Shown: piece by piece, positions 41,282 through 50,439 of the stretch
Position numbering within the stretch: the stretch's first letter is position 1
How the letters are laid out: each line of letters begins with the position of its first letter
Assembly: GCA_963704535.1 (NCBI GenBank)
Contig: OY969916.1
Location: 7,068,001 to 7,132,000, forward strand
DNA length: 64,000 nucleotides
Direction: 5' to 3'
Source: G963704535 sp963704535
GTDB lineage: Bacteria > Chloroflexota > Chloroflexia > Chloroflexales > Roseiflexaceae
Notes under the pieces: model-generated
What the model was told of the DNA's origin: nothing
What the model saw: only the letters and a program-made list of their open reading frames with translations
Database searches by the model: none
Position numbers and translations under genes: made by a program

Positions 41282-44200
41282 CTATGGGCATGTGGGCCGG
41301 TACGGCACATCGCGGCCCATGTGGGTGGCCCACTCGCTGGGGGTGAGATTACGGCCGGCGCTCTCGCAAGCCAGGGCGATCAGGCTGGCGCGGTCGATCG
41401 TCCAGACCCGTGCGCTCGTGTCGCGCCCGCCGGCGGCCAGGTAGCGCCCGTCAGGGCTGAAGGCGACGGCGTAGATGCGTCGCGGGTAGCCCGTCAGCGC
41501 GGTCGGCTCCTGGTCCAATTGTGCCGTTGAGTAGTGCAGCACCGTCCCGTCGAGGGTGCCGATTGCCAATTGGGTGCTGTCGTCGCTGAATGCCAGGGCG
41601 CCCTGACTGCCCTCGAAGCCGTCGACGGCGACGGGTTCGCCACCTAAGCGCGCCAACTCCCAGACGCGTACTCCCTCGACGCCGCCGACCGCCAGCCAGG
41701 CGCCGTCAGGGCTGAATCTCGCCAGCGTGGGCGCGGGGCCGCTGTAGGTGAGCGCCACCGGCGCGGCGGCCAGGTTGTCGCTGGCGTAGATGCGCACCTC
41801 CGAGCGGCTGGCCACGACCAGCCGGCCGCCGTCGGGGCTGAAGGCCAGGGCGCTCGCCGGGAGGCCCGCCGTGAAGGGCTCCGCCGCCGGGGCGGCCGGA
41901 TCGAGGCGCCAGACCCAGACCGACCCGTTCGTCGAGCCCGCGGCCAGCAGCGTCTCGTCGGAGCTGAAGGCCACGGCCGCAACGCCCGTGCCCGTCGTGA
42001 AGGTCAGCGGCGCGGCGCCGGCATCAGTGGTGCGCCACACCAGTACATTCCCTTCGTAGCCGGCGGCCAGCCAACTCCCCTGCCGGCTGAACGTCAGGCT
42101 GGCCGGATATTCCCGGTCGAAGTCGGTCACTTGATCTCGTTCGAGATCGAAAAGGCCCACCTTGCCGCGGTTTGTTATGCGTCCGGCGATGTAGCGCCCA
42201 TCGGGGCTTACCAGGTAGCCATAAAACTTCTCAGGCCGCAAGATCTGCGCCTCATCATCGTCCGGGCGCCAGACGTGTTGGTTGAGGGCCGCAATGGTCA
42301 GTGCGTCGTCGCTGCGGAACGCCAGGCTGCGCGCATAGTCGCTCACGCGCAGGGCCACAGGTTCCCGGCCGATCGCGCCCTCTTCGACGGACCACACCCG
42401 CGTCAGGCCGTCGGCACTCTGGACCACAAACCATCCCTCATCGTCACTAAAAGTAACCTGGCTGATCGGGCTGCCTTGAGCCGGCACAAGCCAGCGCTCG
42501 CTGCCAGTGACCATACTGTCATTGACGATGCGAACCGACCCGTCGCGCCGCAGCGCCGCTCTGAATCGCCCGCTGCGGCTGATCACTTGAGCGATCACCT
42601 CGTCGAAGCGACCGCTAAGGTCGGATTGGGAGCTAAAGTAGGCCACGACAAAGCCCGACCGCGGATCGAGCTGCGCCTGAACCACGGTGCCGTCCTCGGC
42701 CAGGCCCACGTCTAGGGCCTGCTGGACCTCTAGCAGTTGGAGCGGCGCCCCCTCCCACGTAGCGACATTACCTCCGCCGAGGGCGGCTACCTTGCCCTGG
42801 CTGGTGACAAGTACCTTTTTCACAGGGGCGATATCGGCAGACTCGGCGCGCAGGGCGGCGGCCTCATTCTCCACCCAGACAGAGATCCCTCCTTGGGTGT
42901 CGCCTGCCGCCAGGCGCAGGCTATCGCCGCTAAAGCCGAGGGCTGTCACCGGGGCGCCGGGGCCGCTCAGGACCTCGGGCGCGCCGGCGTAGCTACCCGC
43001 CGCCCACCGCCGCACGGTGCCGTCGGCGCAGCCGGCCGCTAGTTGGCCGTCGGGGCTGAAGGCCAGGACATTCACCGCCACACCGCCGGTGTCGAGGGCG
43101 GTTGGCTGGCTGGCGAGGGCGTCGGTGGGCCAGGCCAGGGCGCTGCCGTCGGCCCCGGCCACGACGAGCAGTTTGCCGTCGGGGCTGAAGCTGACGGCCC
43201 GCGCATCCGAGGGCGCGCCTTGGGGTGTCGTCGCCTGCTCCGGCCGCGTCCTGTCATAAACTCGCAGCAGGCCGTCGCCACCCGTCACCGCCAGGTACCG
43301 ACCGCCGGCGCTCAGGGTCAGCGTGCCGGTGACGATCTGCCCGCCGCCGACGAGCTGCCCCAGCGGCGTGCTCATGACATCGACGAGCGCCTGCCTAGCG
43401 GCCGGTACCGGCGGGTCGCTGGCCCGTATGGCCTCGATGGCCAGGAGCCGGGCGCGGTCGGGAAAACGGTCGCGCAGGGCCTGGGCTTGGAAGCCGAGGT
43501 TTTGGGCTCGCGTCACCTGGAGCTGCGCCTCGGCACGGGCGCGCTCGGTCTCAGCCAGGGCCTCGGCCGTCCGCGATGCCGTGAGCGCCGCCGCCGCGTC
43601 GGCAGCCGACGCTTCCGCCAGGGCGGCCTGGGTCTCGGCCTCGCGGCGGCTGGCGTCGGCGTCGCCGAGGGCCACATTGGCCCGCCCGAATGCGTTGAAG
43701 GCCACTAAGGCCAGGCCGAGGGCCGCCAGGCCCCCCAGGCCGGCGATCCACGCGAACAGGCGTACTCGCCGGTGCGACTGCTGCTCGTGCTTGCGGCGCT
43801 CGCGCAGTTCGACGGCCCTGCCCATGAAGGCGTGCTCGGCCTCGGTCATCGTCGCGCTATGATTACGGGCCCAGCGGATGGCCTCGTCAAGGACGCCGCC
43901 CTCAATCAGCAGACCGTCCGGCCGTGCCTGTTGCTCCCACAGCGCGGCCTGCCGCTGCAATGGGCTCAAGTTGGCTTCGCGCCAGGTCGCATTGCTGGCC
44001 CGCACTGGGGCGATCAGCCGATCGTGGGCCAGCTCGAACCAGGTTGCGCCGCGACGCTCCTCGGCCCGCAGCAAATGGGCGCGCACCAGGGCCTGGATCG
44101 CCTCGTTCCGCAGTCCGGCTGTGGCGTCTGGTTCGCGCAGCACCTGCCCGCGCAGCCCACCCTCGGTGATCAGCCGCCGGTCTACCCACTCGCGGATCGC

Positions 44201-45151
44201 CCGCTCACTCACGCCGGTCTCCGCCGCCGCCACGCTGATGCGCTCCGCGTAGTAGCCGGCCAGGGCGGCATCGACATCTCCCGCCGCCTCGAGGTCGTGC
44301 TCATCGATGCATTGGTTGTCCATTCCCAGGCCCTGGGTGCGCTCCCACAGCCGGTAGCAGACCACCTGGAGCTGCACCGGCTCGACAGCCTGGCCCAGCA
44401 CCTCCTCGCTCGTGCCATCCGGCCGCTGCACCGTGGTGCGCCGCAAGTCGTCGCTCAGGCGCTGGGCCGCCGCGTCGGTGAAGTCTACTCCTGCCGCGCG
44501 GGCCGGCCCCTGCATCGCCCGTCGCGCTTGCTCCGGGGTGAGCAGATCGAGGCGATAGGTTGCGGCCAGCCGGGTCGGGATGGGCAGCAGGTAGGGCTTC
44601 AACGCGCCCAGGTAGTCCTCACGTAGCACGAACAGCGCCCAGCGCCGCGAGTCCTCCAGCAGCGCGCCCAACTGGGCGAAAAATACCTCCTTGGCCGCCC
44701 GGTTGGTCGGATCGGTGCTCAACACCTCCTCGAACTGGTCAAATATAAAGACCTGCTCATCCCCGTTTGCCGAGCGCCCGCCCATAGAGGAGGCCAGGCT
44801 CAACCGGGCCAGTTCCGCAGCCGGTCGGCGCTGCGCGGTCGAGCGTCCCTCGTCCAGGCTCTGCAAGCTCGCGTAGACGTAGCGGTTCGCCCCAGCGCCG
44901 GCGGCCGCCTCGGCGCCCGCACGAATCACGGGATGCACCACGAAGCCCTCATCGTGCAGGCGCGGGATGAGCGCGGCGCGTACCAGCGAGCTCTTGCCGG
45001 CTCCCGAGGGCGCGTGCAGCAGCACCAGCCGCCGGGCCAGCAGCAGGTGGAACAAGTCCTCCAGCTCACGCTCGCGGCCGAAGAACCGCGCCAACTCGCT
45101 CTCCTCGAACGCGCGCGGCCCGATGTAGGGGTTCGGCGGCCGGTCGCTCAT
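41282..45151 (-). CDS. nSTAND NTPase with WD40 repeats
   Basis: 1289 residues. The N-terminus has the STAND opening N-P-Y-I-G-P-R-A-F and F-F-G-R-E-R-E-L, a P-loop A-P-S-G-A-G-K-S-S (47-55), and Walker B F-I-F-D-Q-F-E-E-V near 130. A helical region runs to about 480, then one TM segment (I-A-G-L-G-G-L-A-A-L-G-L-A-L-V-A), an Ala-rich coiled coil, and about twelve WD40-type blades (L-A-F-S-P-D-G and L-A-V-G motifs) to the end. ATG 45151 overlaps the upstream gene's stop (ATGA). STAND proteins are switch ATPases that sense a trigger and activate an effector; the coupled CHAT-SIR2 gene is the natural effector. Confidence 0.92.
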   Translation of the reverse strand: MSDRPPNPYIGPRAFEESELARFFGRERELEDLFHLLLARRLVLLHAPSGAGKSSLVRAALIPRLHDEGFVVHPVIRAGAEAAAGAGANRYVYASLQSLDEGRSTAQRRPAAELARLSLASSMGGRSANGDEQVFIFDQFEEVLSTDPTNRAAKEVFFAQLGALLEDSRRWALFVLREDYLGALKPYLLPIPTRLAATYRLDLLTPEQARRAMQGPARAAGVDFTDAAAQRLSDDLRRTTVQRPDGTSEEVLGQAVEPVQLQVVCYRLWERTQGLGMDNQCIDEHDLEAAGDVDAALAGYYAERISVAAAETGVSERAIREWVDRRLITEGGLRGQVLREPDATAGLRNEAIQALVRAHLLRAEERRGATWFELAHDRLIAPVRASNATWREANLSPLQRQAALWEQQARPDGLLIEGGVLDEAIRWARNHSATMTEAEHAFMGRAVELRERRKHEQQSHRRVRLFAWIAGLGGLAALGLALVAFNAFGRANVALGDADASRREAETQAALAEASAADAAAALTASRTAEALAETERARAEAQLQVTRAQNLGFQAQALRDRFPDRARLLAIEAIRASDPPVPAARQALVDVMSTPLGQLVGGGQIVTGTLTLSAGGRYLAVTGGDGLLRVYDRTRPEQATTPQGAPSDARAVSFSPDGKLLVVAGADGSALAWPTDALASQPTALDTGGVAVNVLAFSPDGQLAAGCADGTVRRWAAGSYAGAPEVLSGPGAPVTALGFSGDSLRLAAGDTQGGISVWVENEAAALRAESADIAPVKKVLVTSQGKVAALGGGNVATWEGAPLQLLEVQQALDVGLAEDGTVVQAQLDPRSGFVVAYFSSQSDLSGRFDEVIAQVISRSGRFRAALRRDGSVRIVNDSMVTGSERWLVPAQGSPISQVTFSDDEGWFVVQSADGLTRVWSVEEGAIGREPVALRVSDYARSLAFRSDDALTIAALNQHVWRPDDDEAQILRPEKFYGYLVSPDGRYIAGRITNRGKVGLFDLERDQVTDFDREYPASLTFSRQGSWLAAGYEGNVLVWRTTDAGAAPLTFTTGTGVAAVAFSSDETLLAAGSTNGSVWVWRLDPAAPAAEPFTAGLPASALAFSPDGGRLVVASRSEVRIYASDNLAAAPVALTYSGPAPTLARFSPDGAWLAVGGVEGVRVWELARLGGEPVAVDGFEGSQGALAFSDDSTQLAIGTLDGTVLHYSTAQLDQEPTALTGYPRRIYAVAFSPDGRYLAAGGRDTSARVWTIDRASLIALACESAGRNLTPSEWATHMGRDVPYRPTCP

Positions 45152-47190
45152 GCGGCCCCCTGGGCGCGGGCGTACTGCTGCGCCAGCTCGGCCAGGAAAT
45201 CCTCGGCGCTGCCCCAGTAGATGCTGATGTTGGTCTGGTAGTTCAGGGCGGCCATTGCGCCGAAGTAGTTCTTGAGGTACTCGCGGGCGGCCTGGGGATT
45301 GAGCATGGTCTCCTCCTGCGGGTCGATCTGTACCGCCACGTGGGTGTAGCGTCGGCGTAGCTCGGCGCCTGCTAGGTTCATCACGCTCTGGAACAGCACG
45401 CGAAAATTCCAATCCTCCAGGCGAAAGCCCAGAAAGAGCAGGGCGGTGTTCACCAGCGCGCTGCCCACCACCTTCGGCAGCAGATCCTCGTTGCGGGTGA
45501 CGCCGATCAGGTAGCGGAAGTAGTCATCCTCGGTGAGCACCAGCGACTCGGGGTCGTCGAGCCGGCCGAAGAGGTGGTAGACCAGCGGTCGTGCGGCACT
45601 TGGCGGCTCGACCGGCGTCTGGCTGAGTTCGCCGTGACGGTTCCAGGGACAGAGCAGCACCTGGGGATCTTTGCCGGCCTCGCGTAGGGCGTCGGCGAGC
45701 AGCCGGTCAGGGTTGGCACTCAGGTAGATCGGCAGCGGCAGCGCGGCCAGCACCCGGTGTGGCTCGTGCGGGTACGCGCTGCGCCTGCGCGCGCCGGCAT
45801 TCGCCAGCAGCTCGTCGATTGTTGGTGCCGATCGCTCTGCCTCTGGAAGCTGTTGGGCGACCGTCTCACGCAGCGCGGCGGCCAGATCCGCACGCAGCAG
45901 GTCGTCGGACTGGTGTACGGCGATGTACTGCGCCACCTGGGGCAGGTCGTCGCGGTCGAAGGCTGCCAGCGGAAAATTGTGCTTGGTGGCCAGGCGCCGG
46001 GCGAGGTCGCGAGTCGAGCCGGCGAGCGAGTCGAGCAGGCCCGGGCCGAGGATGGGCGTGCAGCGGCCGCGGGCGATGCTGCTGACCAGGGCCGGCCACT
46101 TGGTAAAGTCCTCGGCCTCGAAGCCGGGCTCGTACCAGATCCGGCCGCTGCGAAGGCGCGTGAACAGCACGGGCGCCCACCAGTCGTGCCGGTCGGCGAC
46201 GGCTTGGCGGGCGGCGGCGAGCGCGCGGTCGATCCGCCCGTCGCGCCGCAGCTCCTGGAAAAAGGCCGGCGCGAAGGTCGCGTTGGTCTGCATCGAGAGC
46301 GGCCCCTGCATGGCGATGACGGCGGGGATGCCCGCGACCGCCAGGCGTGGGCCGAGAGCGGCCAGCGCGCCCTGGCTCGTGTCACCGGCACTCTCGCAAC
46401 TGGCCAGCACCACCAGGCGCGGCGGGGTGGGCAGGTCGGCAATCCGGGCGGCCAGCTCGGCGCCGGCGACGCGGGCGATCTCGCCCTGGCCGTCGTCGAG
46501 GAACAGCCAGGGCTCGCCGTCCACCAGCGCGCCGTGTGCGACCAGGTAGAAGATGTCGTAGCCGTCGCGCAGTTGGCTGATGATGGTGGTGAGTGACGCT
46601 TCGCCGGGAGCCGCGAGCGTCGTCGTGGGCAGATCGTCGAGGCCGGCCAGCGCGCGCGCCTGCTCGGCGGGCGCATCGATCGGCGCGAGCTGGTAGCGCT
46701 CCAGGTCGCGCGGCGCGGCGACGGCGACAAGGGCGCGCAGGCTGCCCTTCGCGCGGAGCGTCACGGGGCGCCAGTCGGCGCTGCCCAGGGTTCGGGTGAG
46801 GATCACTTGCTCACTGAGGGCCAGCGGGCGTTCCTCCAGCGGCGCGCGCAGGGTCTCCCAGCGCAGGGCGTGGAGTTCGGGGGCATCGGCGGCGATGGCG
46901 AGGCGCAGGCGTAACGGCCGACCCTGGCTTTGCGCGGCGGCGCGGGCCTGGCCCACGGCAGCCACCAGTGCCGTGTCGTCGAAGAGCATGCGGCTCAATT
47001 CGCTCCCGTAGCTATCGGGGTCAAGCGCTGCCGCGCGCAGGCGCCCGGCGTCGAAGCTGACCGTCACAATGCGCCCACTGAGCGGGCGCACGTCGGCTTC
47101 GCTGCCCGGCTGGCTGAAGATCAGGTCGGCAACGTAGCGCTCGGCATCTCTGCGGCGCAGGCTCAGTTCGAGGTCAGCGGGCTCGCTCAC
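45148..47190 (-). CDS. CHAT-SIR2 fusion protein
   Basis: 680 residues. The N-terminal half ends in a CHAT protease domain with His219 in Y-L-V-A-H-G-A-L-V-D-G and Cys265 in V-L-A-S-C-E-S-A-G, and A-I-Q-G-type helices after it. The C-terminal half (about 360-650) is SIR2-like: R-C-T-P-I-L-G-P-G-L near 372, V-Y-H-L-F-G-R-L-D-D-P-E-S-L-V-L-T and F-L-G-F-R-L-E-D-W-N-F-R. SIR2 domains of this kind consume NAD+ in several phage-defence systems. A protein with both a protease and an NADase effector, coupled to a STAND sensor, suggests a conflict system. The GTG start at 47190 has only a weak ribosome-binding site. Confidence 0.88.
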   Translation of the reverse strand: MSEPADLELSLRRRDAERYVADLIFSQPGSEADVRPLSGRIVTVSFDAGRLRAAALDPDSYGSELSRMLFDDTALVAAVGQARAAAQSQGRPLRLRLAIAADAPELHALRWETLRAPLEERPLALSEQVILTRTLGSADWRPVTLRAKGSLRALVAVAAPRDLERYQLAPIDAPAEQARALAGLDDLPTTTLAAPGEASLTTIISQLRDGYDIFYLVAHGALVDGEPWLFLDDGQGEIARVAGAELAARIADLPTPPRLVVLASCESAGDTSQGALAALGPRLAVAGIPAVIAMQGPLSMQTNATFAPAFFQELRRDGRIDRALAAARQAVADRHDWWAPVLFTRLRSGRIWYEPGFEAEDFTKWPALVSSIARGRCTPILGPGLLDSLAGSTRDLARRLATKHNFPLAAFDRDDLPQVAQYIAVHQSDDLLRADLAAALRETVAQQLPEAERSAPTIDELLANAGARRRSAYPHEPHRVLAALPLPIYLSANPDRLLADALREAGKDPQVLLCPWNRHGELSQTPVEPPSAARPLVYHLFGRLDDPESLVLTEDDYFRYLIGVTRNEDLLPKVVGSALVNTALLFLGFRLEDWNFRVLFQSVMNLAGAELRRRYTHVAVQIDPQEETMLNPQAAREYLKNYFGAMAALNYQTNISIYWGSAEDFLAELAQQYARAQGAA

Positions 47191-47204
47191 GGTCTACCAA
47201 TGAT

Positions 47205-47302
47205 GCTAGTGGCCCACCACAGTGGTTTTGCGGGGGTGGTTTGGAGGGGTGGCCCCCTCCAAGCCTCCTCCACACCGCAAAATCTATGCGGTAGGCCACT
47301 AG
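47205..47302. repeat. Long inverted repeat upstream of the CHAT-SIR2 gene
   Basis: TAGTGGCCCACCACAGTGGT...GCGGTAGGCCACTA: ends TAGTGGCC/GGCCACTA are reverse complements, and an inner GGAGGGGGCCACCCCTCC-type stem lies within. It belongs to the hairpin-core family with different outer arms. Confidence 0.7.
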
Positions 47303-47376
47303 AGCACAAAGAAATGATGGGCATAGTATACTTGATCGACCTGCATTTGTGGAGTTGTGCCTAGCCGGCGCCCTGC

Positions 47377-47405
47377 TTGCATTTGTCGAACATTTGCGCT
47401 AAACT
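47377..47405 (+). promoter_or_regulatory. Possible sigma-70 promoter
   Basis: TTGCAT, 17 bases, TAAACT. The ECF42 gene starts 330 bases downstream, with two repeat blocks between. The AACATTTGYGCTAAA part is shared with the promoter at 58691. Confidence 0.35.
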
Positions 47406-47517
47406 AGGCCGAAGCGACAGTTTGAAAAGAGGGTATTTCAGAGGGGCTGTCTCCTTTCTAGCCCACCACGGAGTGCGAGTGACGGGCGGGCTTTGCATAC
47501 CAAGTCGCGTGTACGTG

Positions 47518-47605
47518 TGGCATCTTGCGATGGGGAGGTGTGGGGGGGCCGCCCTCCACGCTCTTGTTCTCTCCCACATTCATCTTCTCCACCAGAACGC
47601 AAGTT
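47518..47605. repeat. Dispersed 88-bp repeat, copy 1
   Basis: TGGCATCTTGCGATGGGGAG...CCACCAGAACGCAAGTT. A second copy lies at 50817-50902. The ends CTTGCG and CGCAAG are reverse complements, so it can fold on itself. Confidence 0.8.
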
Positions 47606-47649
47606 GGTGTCAGTCATCCTATGAGGCTGCGCCTCACACACAGCAATGA

Positions 47650-47708
47650 ACATGTGGGAGGGCTTTTCTTGAGGGGCAGCCCCTCAAACTCCCCTATTTT
47701 CACGTTAG
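47650..47708. repeat. Hairpin-core repeat with ACATGTG end
   Basis: ACATGTGGGAGGGCTTTTCT followed by the GAGGGGCAGCCCCTC stem. Same subfamily as the copy at 28222-28283. It directly precedes the ECF42 gene leader. Confidence 0.75.
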
Positions 47709-47734
47709 ACAGCTTCGCAGAAGGAATCTGAAGA

Positions 47735-48988
47735 ATGAGCGAGCACACCGCCGAGGAGCTACGCGAGATCCTGGATGGCGTCTACGCTTCCGAGTCGCGC
47801 CGCGTCCTAGCCACGCTGATCCGCCTGCTGGGCGACTTCGACCTGGCCGAGGATGCGCTGCACGATGCCTTCAGGGCAGCGCTGGAGCAGTGGCCGCGCG
47901 ATGGAGTGCCCGCCAATCCCCGAACGTGGCTCGTTTCGGCCGGTCGCTTCAAAGCCATCGACGCCATGCGCCGCCGCGCCCGCTTCGATGCCTCGCTGGT
48001 GGAGCTGGCCGAGCGCCTCGACCGCGACACGAGCGATTTTACGGCGGGGGACGACGAGGGTGTCGAGGACGACCGGCTGCGCCTGATCTTCACCTGCTGC
48101 CATCCCGCCCTGTCGCCGGAGGCCCGCCTGGCGTTGACGCTGCGCGAGGTCTGCGGCCTGACGACCGAGGAGATCGCGCGCGCCTTCCTGACCGCCCCGC
48201 CCACGCTGGCCCAGCGCATCGTGCGCGCCAAGGCCAAGATCCGCGACGCGCGCATCCCCTATCAGGTGCCGTCGCGGGCCGAGCTGCCCGAGCGGCTGGA
48301 TACTGTGCTCCACGTGATCTACCTGGTGTTCAACGAGGGGTACTCCGCCTCGTCGGGTGAGTCGCTGACGCGGGCTGATCTCTCGGGCGAGGCGATCCGC
48401 CTGGGGCGCTTGCTGGTCGCATTGTTGCCGGAGCCGGAGGTGTTGGGACTGCTGGCGTTGATGCTGCTGCACGAATCGCGCCGCGCGGCGCGTACCTCAC
48501 CTGAAGGAGACCTCATTCTGTTGGAGGACCAGGACCGCTCGCGCTGGAACCGGGAGCAGATCGTGGAAGGGAGCGCGCTGGTGGAGCGGGCGCTGTCGTC
48601 GCGCCGGTTCGGCCCGTACAGCCTCCAGGCCGCGATCACGGCGGTCCATGCCCAGGCATCCCATCCCGCCGCGACGGACTGGGCCCAGATCGTCGCATTG
48701 TATGACGCACTGGCGCGGGTGGAGCCGTCACCTGTGGTCGAGTTGAACCGCGCCGTGGCCGTGGCCATGCGCGACGGCCCGCCGGCCGGCCTGATCCTGA
48801 TCGACGCTCTCCTAGCGCGCGGCGAGCTGGCCGATTATCACCTGGCGCACGCGGCGCGGGCGGACCTGTGCCGGCGATTGGGCAGAACCGCGGAAGCCCG
48901 AGCCGCCTACCAGCGAGCGCTCGGCCTCACGCGCCAGGAACCGGAGCGGCGGTTTCTCGAACGGCGGCTGGTCGACTTGCCGGATTGA
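47735..48988 (+). CDS. ECF42-type RNA polymerase sigma factor
   Basis: 417 residues: sigma regions 2 and 4 fused to a long C-terminal helical extension (DUF6596/TPR-like), the hallmark of the ECF42 group. Region 2 has G-D-F-D-L-A-E-D-A-L-H-D-A-F and P-R-T-W-L-V-S-A-G-R-F-K-A-I-D; region 4 has L-T-L-R-E-V-C-G-L-T-T-E-E-I-A. The extension includes D-T-V-L-H-V-I-Y-L-V-F-N-E-G-Y and H-E-S-R-R-A-A-R. ECF42 factors lack a classic anti-sigma and are found with YCII/DGPF-domain genes, two of which follow. ATG 47735 comes after GAAGGAATC. Confidence 0.93.
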   Translation: MSEHTAEELREILDGVYASESRRVLATLIRLLGDFDLAEDALHDAFRAALEQWPRDGVPANPRTWLVSAGRFKAIDAMRRRARFDASLVELAERLDRDTSDFTAGDDEGVEDDRLRLIFTCCHPALSPEARLALTLREVCGLTTEEIARAFLTAPPTLAQRIVRAKAKIRDARIPYQVPSRAELPERLDTVLHVIYLVFNEGYSASSGESLTRADLSGEAIRLGRLLVALLPEPEVLGLLALMLLHESRRAARTSPEGDLILLEDQDRSRWNREQIVEGSALVERALSSRRFGPYSLQAAITAVHAQASHPAATDWAQIVALYDALARVEPSPVVELNRAVAVAMRDGPPAGLILIDALLARGELADYHLAHAARADLCRRLGRTAEARAAYQRALGLTRQEPERRFLERRLVDLPD

Positions 48989-49027
48989 ACCGGCGAACGG
49001 CGGATTTTGTACCTGCGGCAGATCGGT

Positions 49028-49056
49028 TGTCGATTCTAGGCTCCGCCGAACGACTA
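49028..49056 (+). promoter_or_regulatory. Candidate ECF42 promoter 1
   Basis: TGTCGA (49028-49033), 17 bases, CGACTA (49051-49056). The flanking 43 bases are similar to those of the site at 51391. TGTCGA agrees with the -35 element reported for ECF42 promoters, as I recall it. It lies 40 bases after the sigma gene stop and 268 before the BNR gene. Confidence 0.55.
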
Positions 49057-49067
49057 TTCTCATGGCA

Positions 49068-49233
49068 GCTTGGAAAAGGGGGAGTTAGAGGGGAGCACCC
49101 CTCTAGCATACCTTACTTACGCTTGGAAAAGGGGGAGTTAGGGACTCTGATCTTCTTCATCCCAAAGCGCACGTAAAACGTAAAACGTGAAACGTGAAAA
49201 GCCCTCACGCATCACGTTTCACGTTTCACGTCG
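49068..49233. repeat. Two repeat blocks before the BNR gene
   Basis: TTGGAAAAGGGGGAGTTAGA occurs at 49070 and again, truncated, at 49123. Then 49171-49233 holds ACGTAAAACG, AACGTGAAAC and their complements TCACGTTTCACG, a palindromic word cluster. These push the BNR start away from the candidate promoter at 49028. Confidence 0.7.
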
Positions 49234-49323
49234 GGACGCTTTACCTGTTTCAATTCCCTAACATACCTCACCCACGTCGTAAAGCTGAACAACACTATTC
49301 AAACTCAGTAAGGAGCAACAAGG

Positions 49324-50439
49324 ATGAGTCAAGTACGGGTACTAGTTGGTACACGCAAGGGCGCGTTCGTCCTGACATCGGACGGCAAGCGCGAACAATG
49401 GAACGTCAGCGGCCCTCATTTTGCGGGCTGGGAGATCTATCACATCAAGGGCTCGCCCGTGGACCCAAATCGGCTGTATGCCTCGCAGTCCAGTGGCTGG
49501 TTCGGGCAGACGATGCAGCGCTCCGACGACGGCGGTGTAACCTGGGAGCCGGTCGGCAACGAGTTCGCGTACGACGGCGTGCCCGGCACACACCAGTGGT
49601 ACGACGGCACCCAGCACCCCTGGGAGTTCAAGCGCGTCTGGCATCTCGAACCGTCGCTGACCGATCCGGATACCGTCTACGCCGGGGTGGAAGATGCCGC
49701 CCTGTTCCGCACCGTGGACGGCGGCAAGACCTGGCATGAGCTTTCCGGGCTGCGCGACGTGAAAGGCAATCTCTGGCAGCCAGGCGCCGGTGGGATGTGT
49801 CTGCACACGATCGTGCTCGATCCGAACAACTCCGATCGGATCTTCATCGCCATCTCGGCCGCCGGCGCGTTCCGAACCGACGACGGCGGCACAACCTGGC
49901 TGCCGATCAACAGCGGCTTGAGATCCCCATACGAGCTGCCTGATGCGGCCGCCGAGGTCGGCCACTGCGTCCACTGTATCGCGATGCACCCGGCGCGCCC
50001 GGACGTGCTGTTCATGCAGAAGCACTGGGACGTTATGCGTAGCGACAACGCCGGCGAGATGTGGCACGAGGTCAGCGGCAACCTGCCGACCGACTTTGGG
50101 TTCCCGATCGCCGTCCATGCACACGAGCCGAACACGGTCTACGTCGTCCCGATCAAGAGCGACTCCGAGCATTTCCCGCCCGATGGGAAGCTGCGCGTGT
50201 ACCGCAGCCGGACGGGCGGCGATGAGTGGGAAGCGCTCACGAACGGCTTGCCGCAGAGCGACTGCTACGTGAACGTGCTACGCGACGCAATGGCGGTTGA
50301 CAAGCTCAATTCGTGCGGCGTATACTTCGGCACCACCGGCGGGCAGGTGTACGTATCGGCCGACGGCGGCGACACCTGGGCCGCGATTGTGCGCGACCTC
50401 CCGCCCGTCCTTTCCGTCGAGGTTCAGACACTGTCATGA
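49324..50439 (+). CDS. BNR/sialidase-like repeat protein
   Basis: 371-residue beta-propeller with at least four Asp-box motifs (S-D-D-G-G-V-T-W, V-D-G-G-K-T-W, T-D-D-G-G-T-T-W, A-D-G-G-D-T-W). It has no signal peptide and starts directly with the first blade (V-R-V-L-V-G-T-R-K-G-A-F). Proteins of this type (YVTN/BNR 'glycosyl hydrolase') are often annotated as sialidases, but no catalytic Tyr/Glu pair could be placed. ATG 49324 follows AAGGAGC. The stop overlaps the MoaD-like gene start, a coupling that suggests a joint, undefined role. Confidence 0.87.
   Translation: MSQVRVLVGTRKGAFVLTSDGKREQWNVSGPHFAGWEIYHIKGSPVDPNRLYASQSSGWFGQTMQRSDDGGVTWEPVGNEFAYDGVPGTHQWYDGTQHPWEFKRVWHLEPSLTDPDTVYAGVEDAALFRTVDGGKTWHELSGLRDVKGNLWQPGAGGMCLHTIVLDPNNSDRIFIAISAAGAFRTDDGGTTWLPINSGLRSPYELPDAAAEVGHCVHCIAMHPARPDVLFMQKHWDVMRSDNAGEMWHEVSGNLPTDFGFPIAVHAHEPNTVYVVPIKSDSEHFPPDGKLRVYRSRTGGDEWEALTNGLPQSDCYVNVLRDAMAVDKLNSCGVYFGTTGGQVYVSADGGDTWAAIVRDLPPVLSVEVQTLS

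Noticed and set aside
47384..47409. Third ECF42-type promoter upstream of the sigma gene
   Set aside because: TGTCGA is present at 47384, but no CGACTA lies at 17 bases; the same stretch fits a sigma-70 promoter better.
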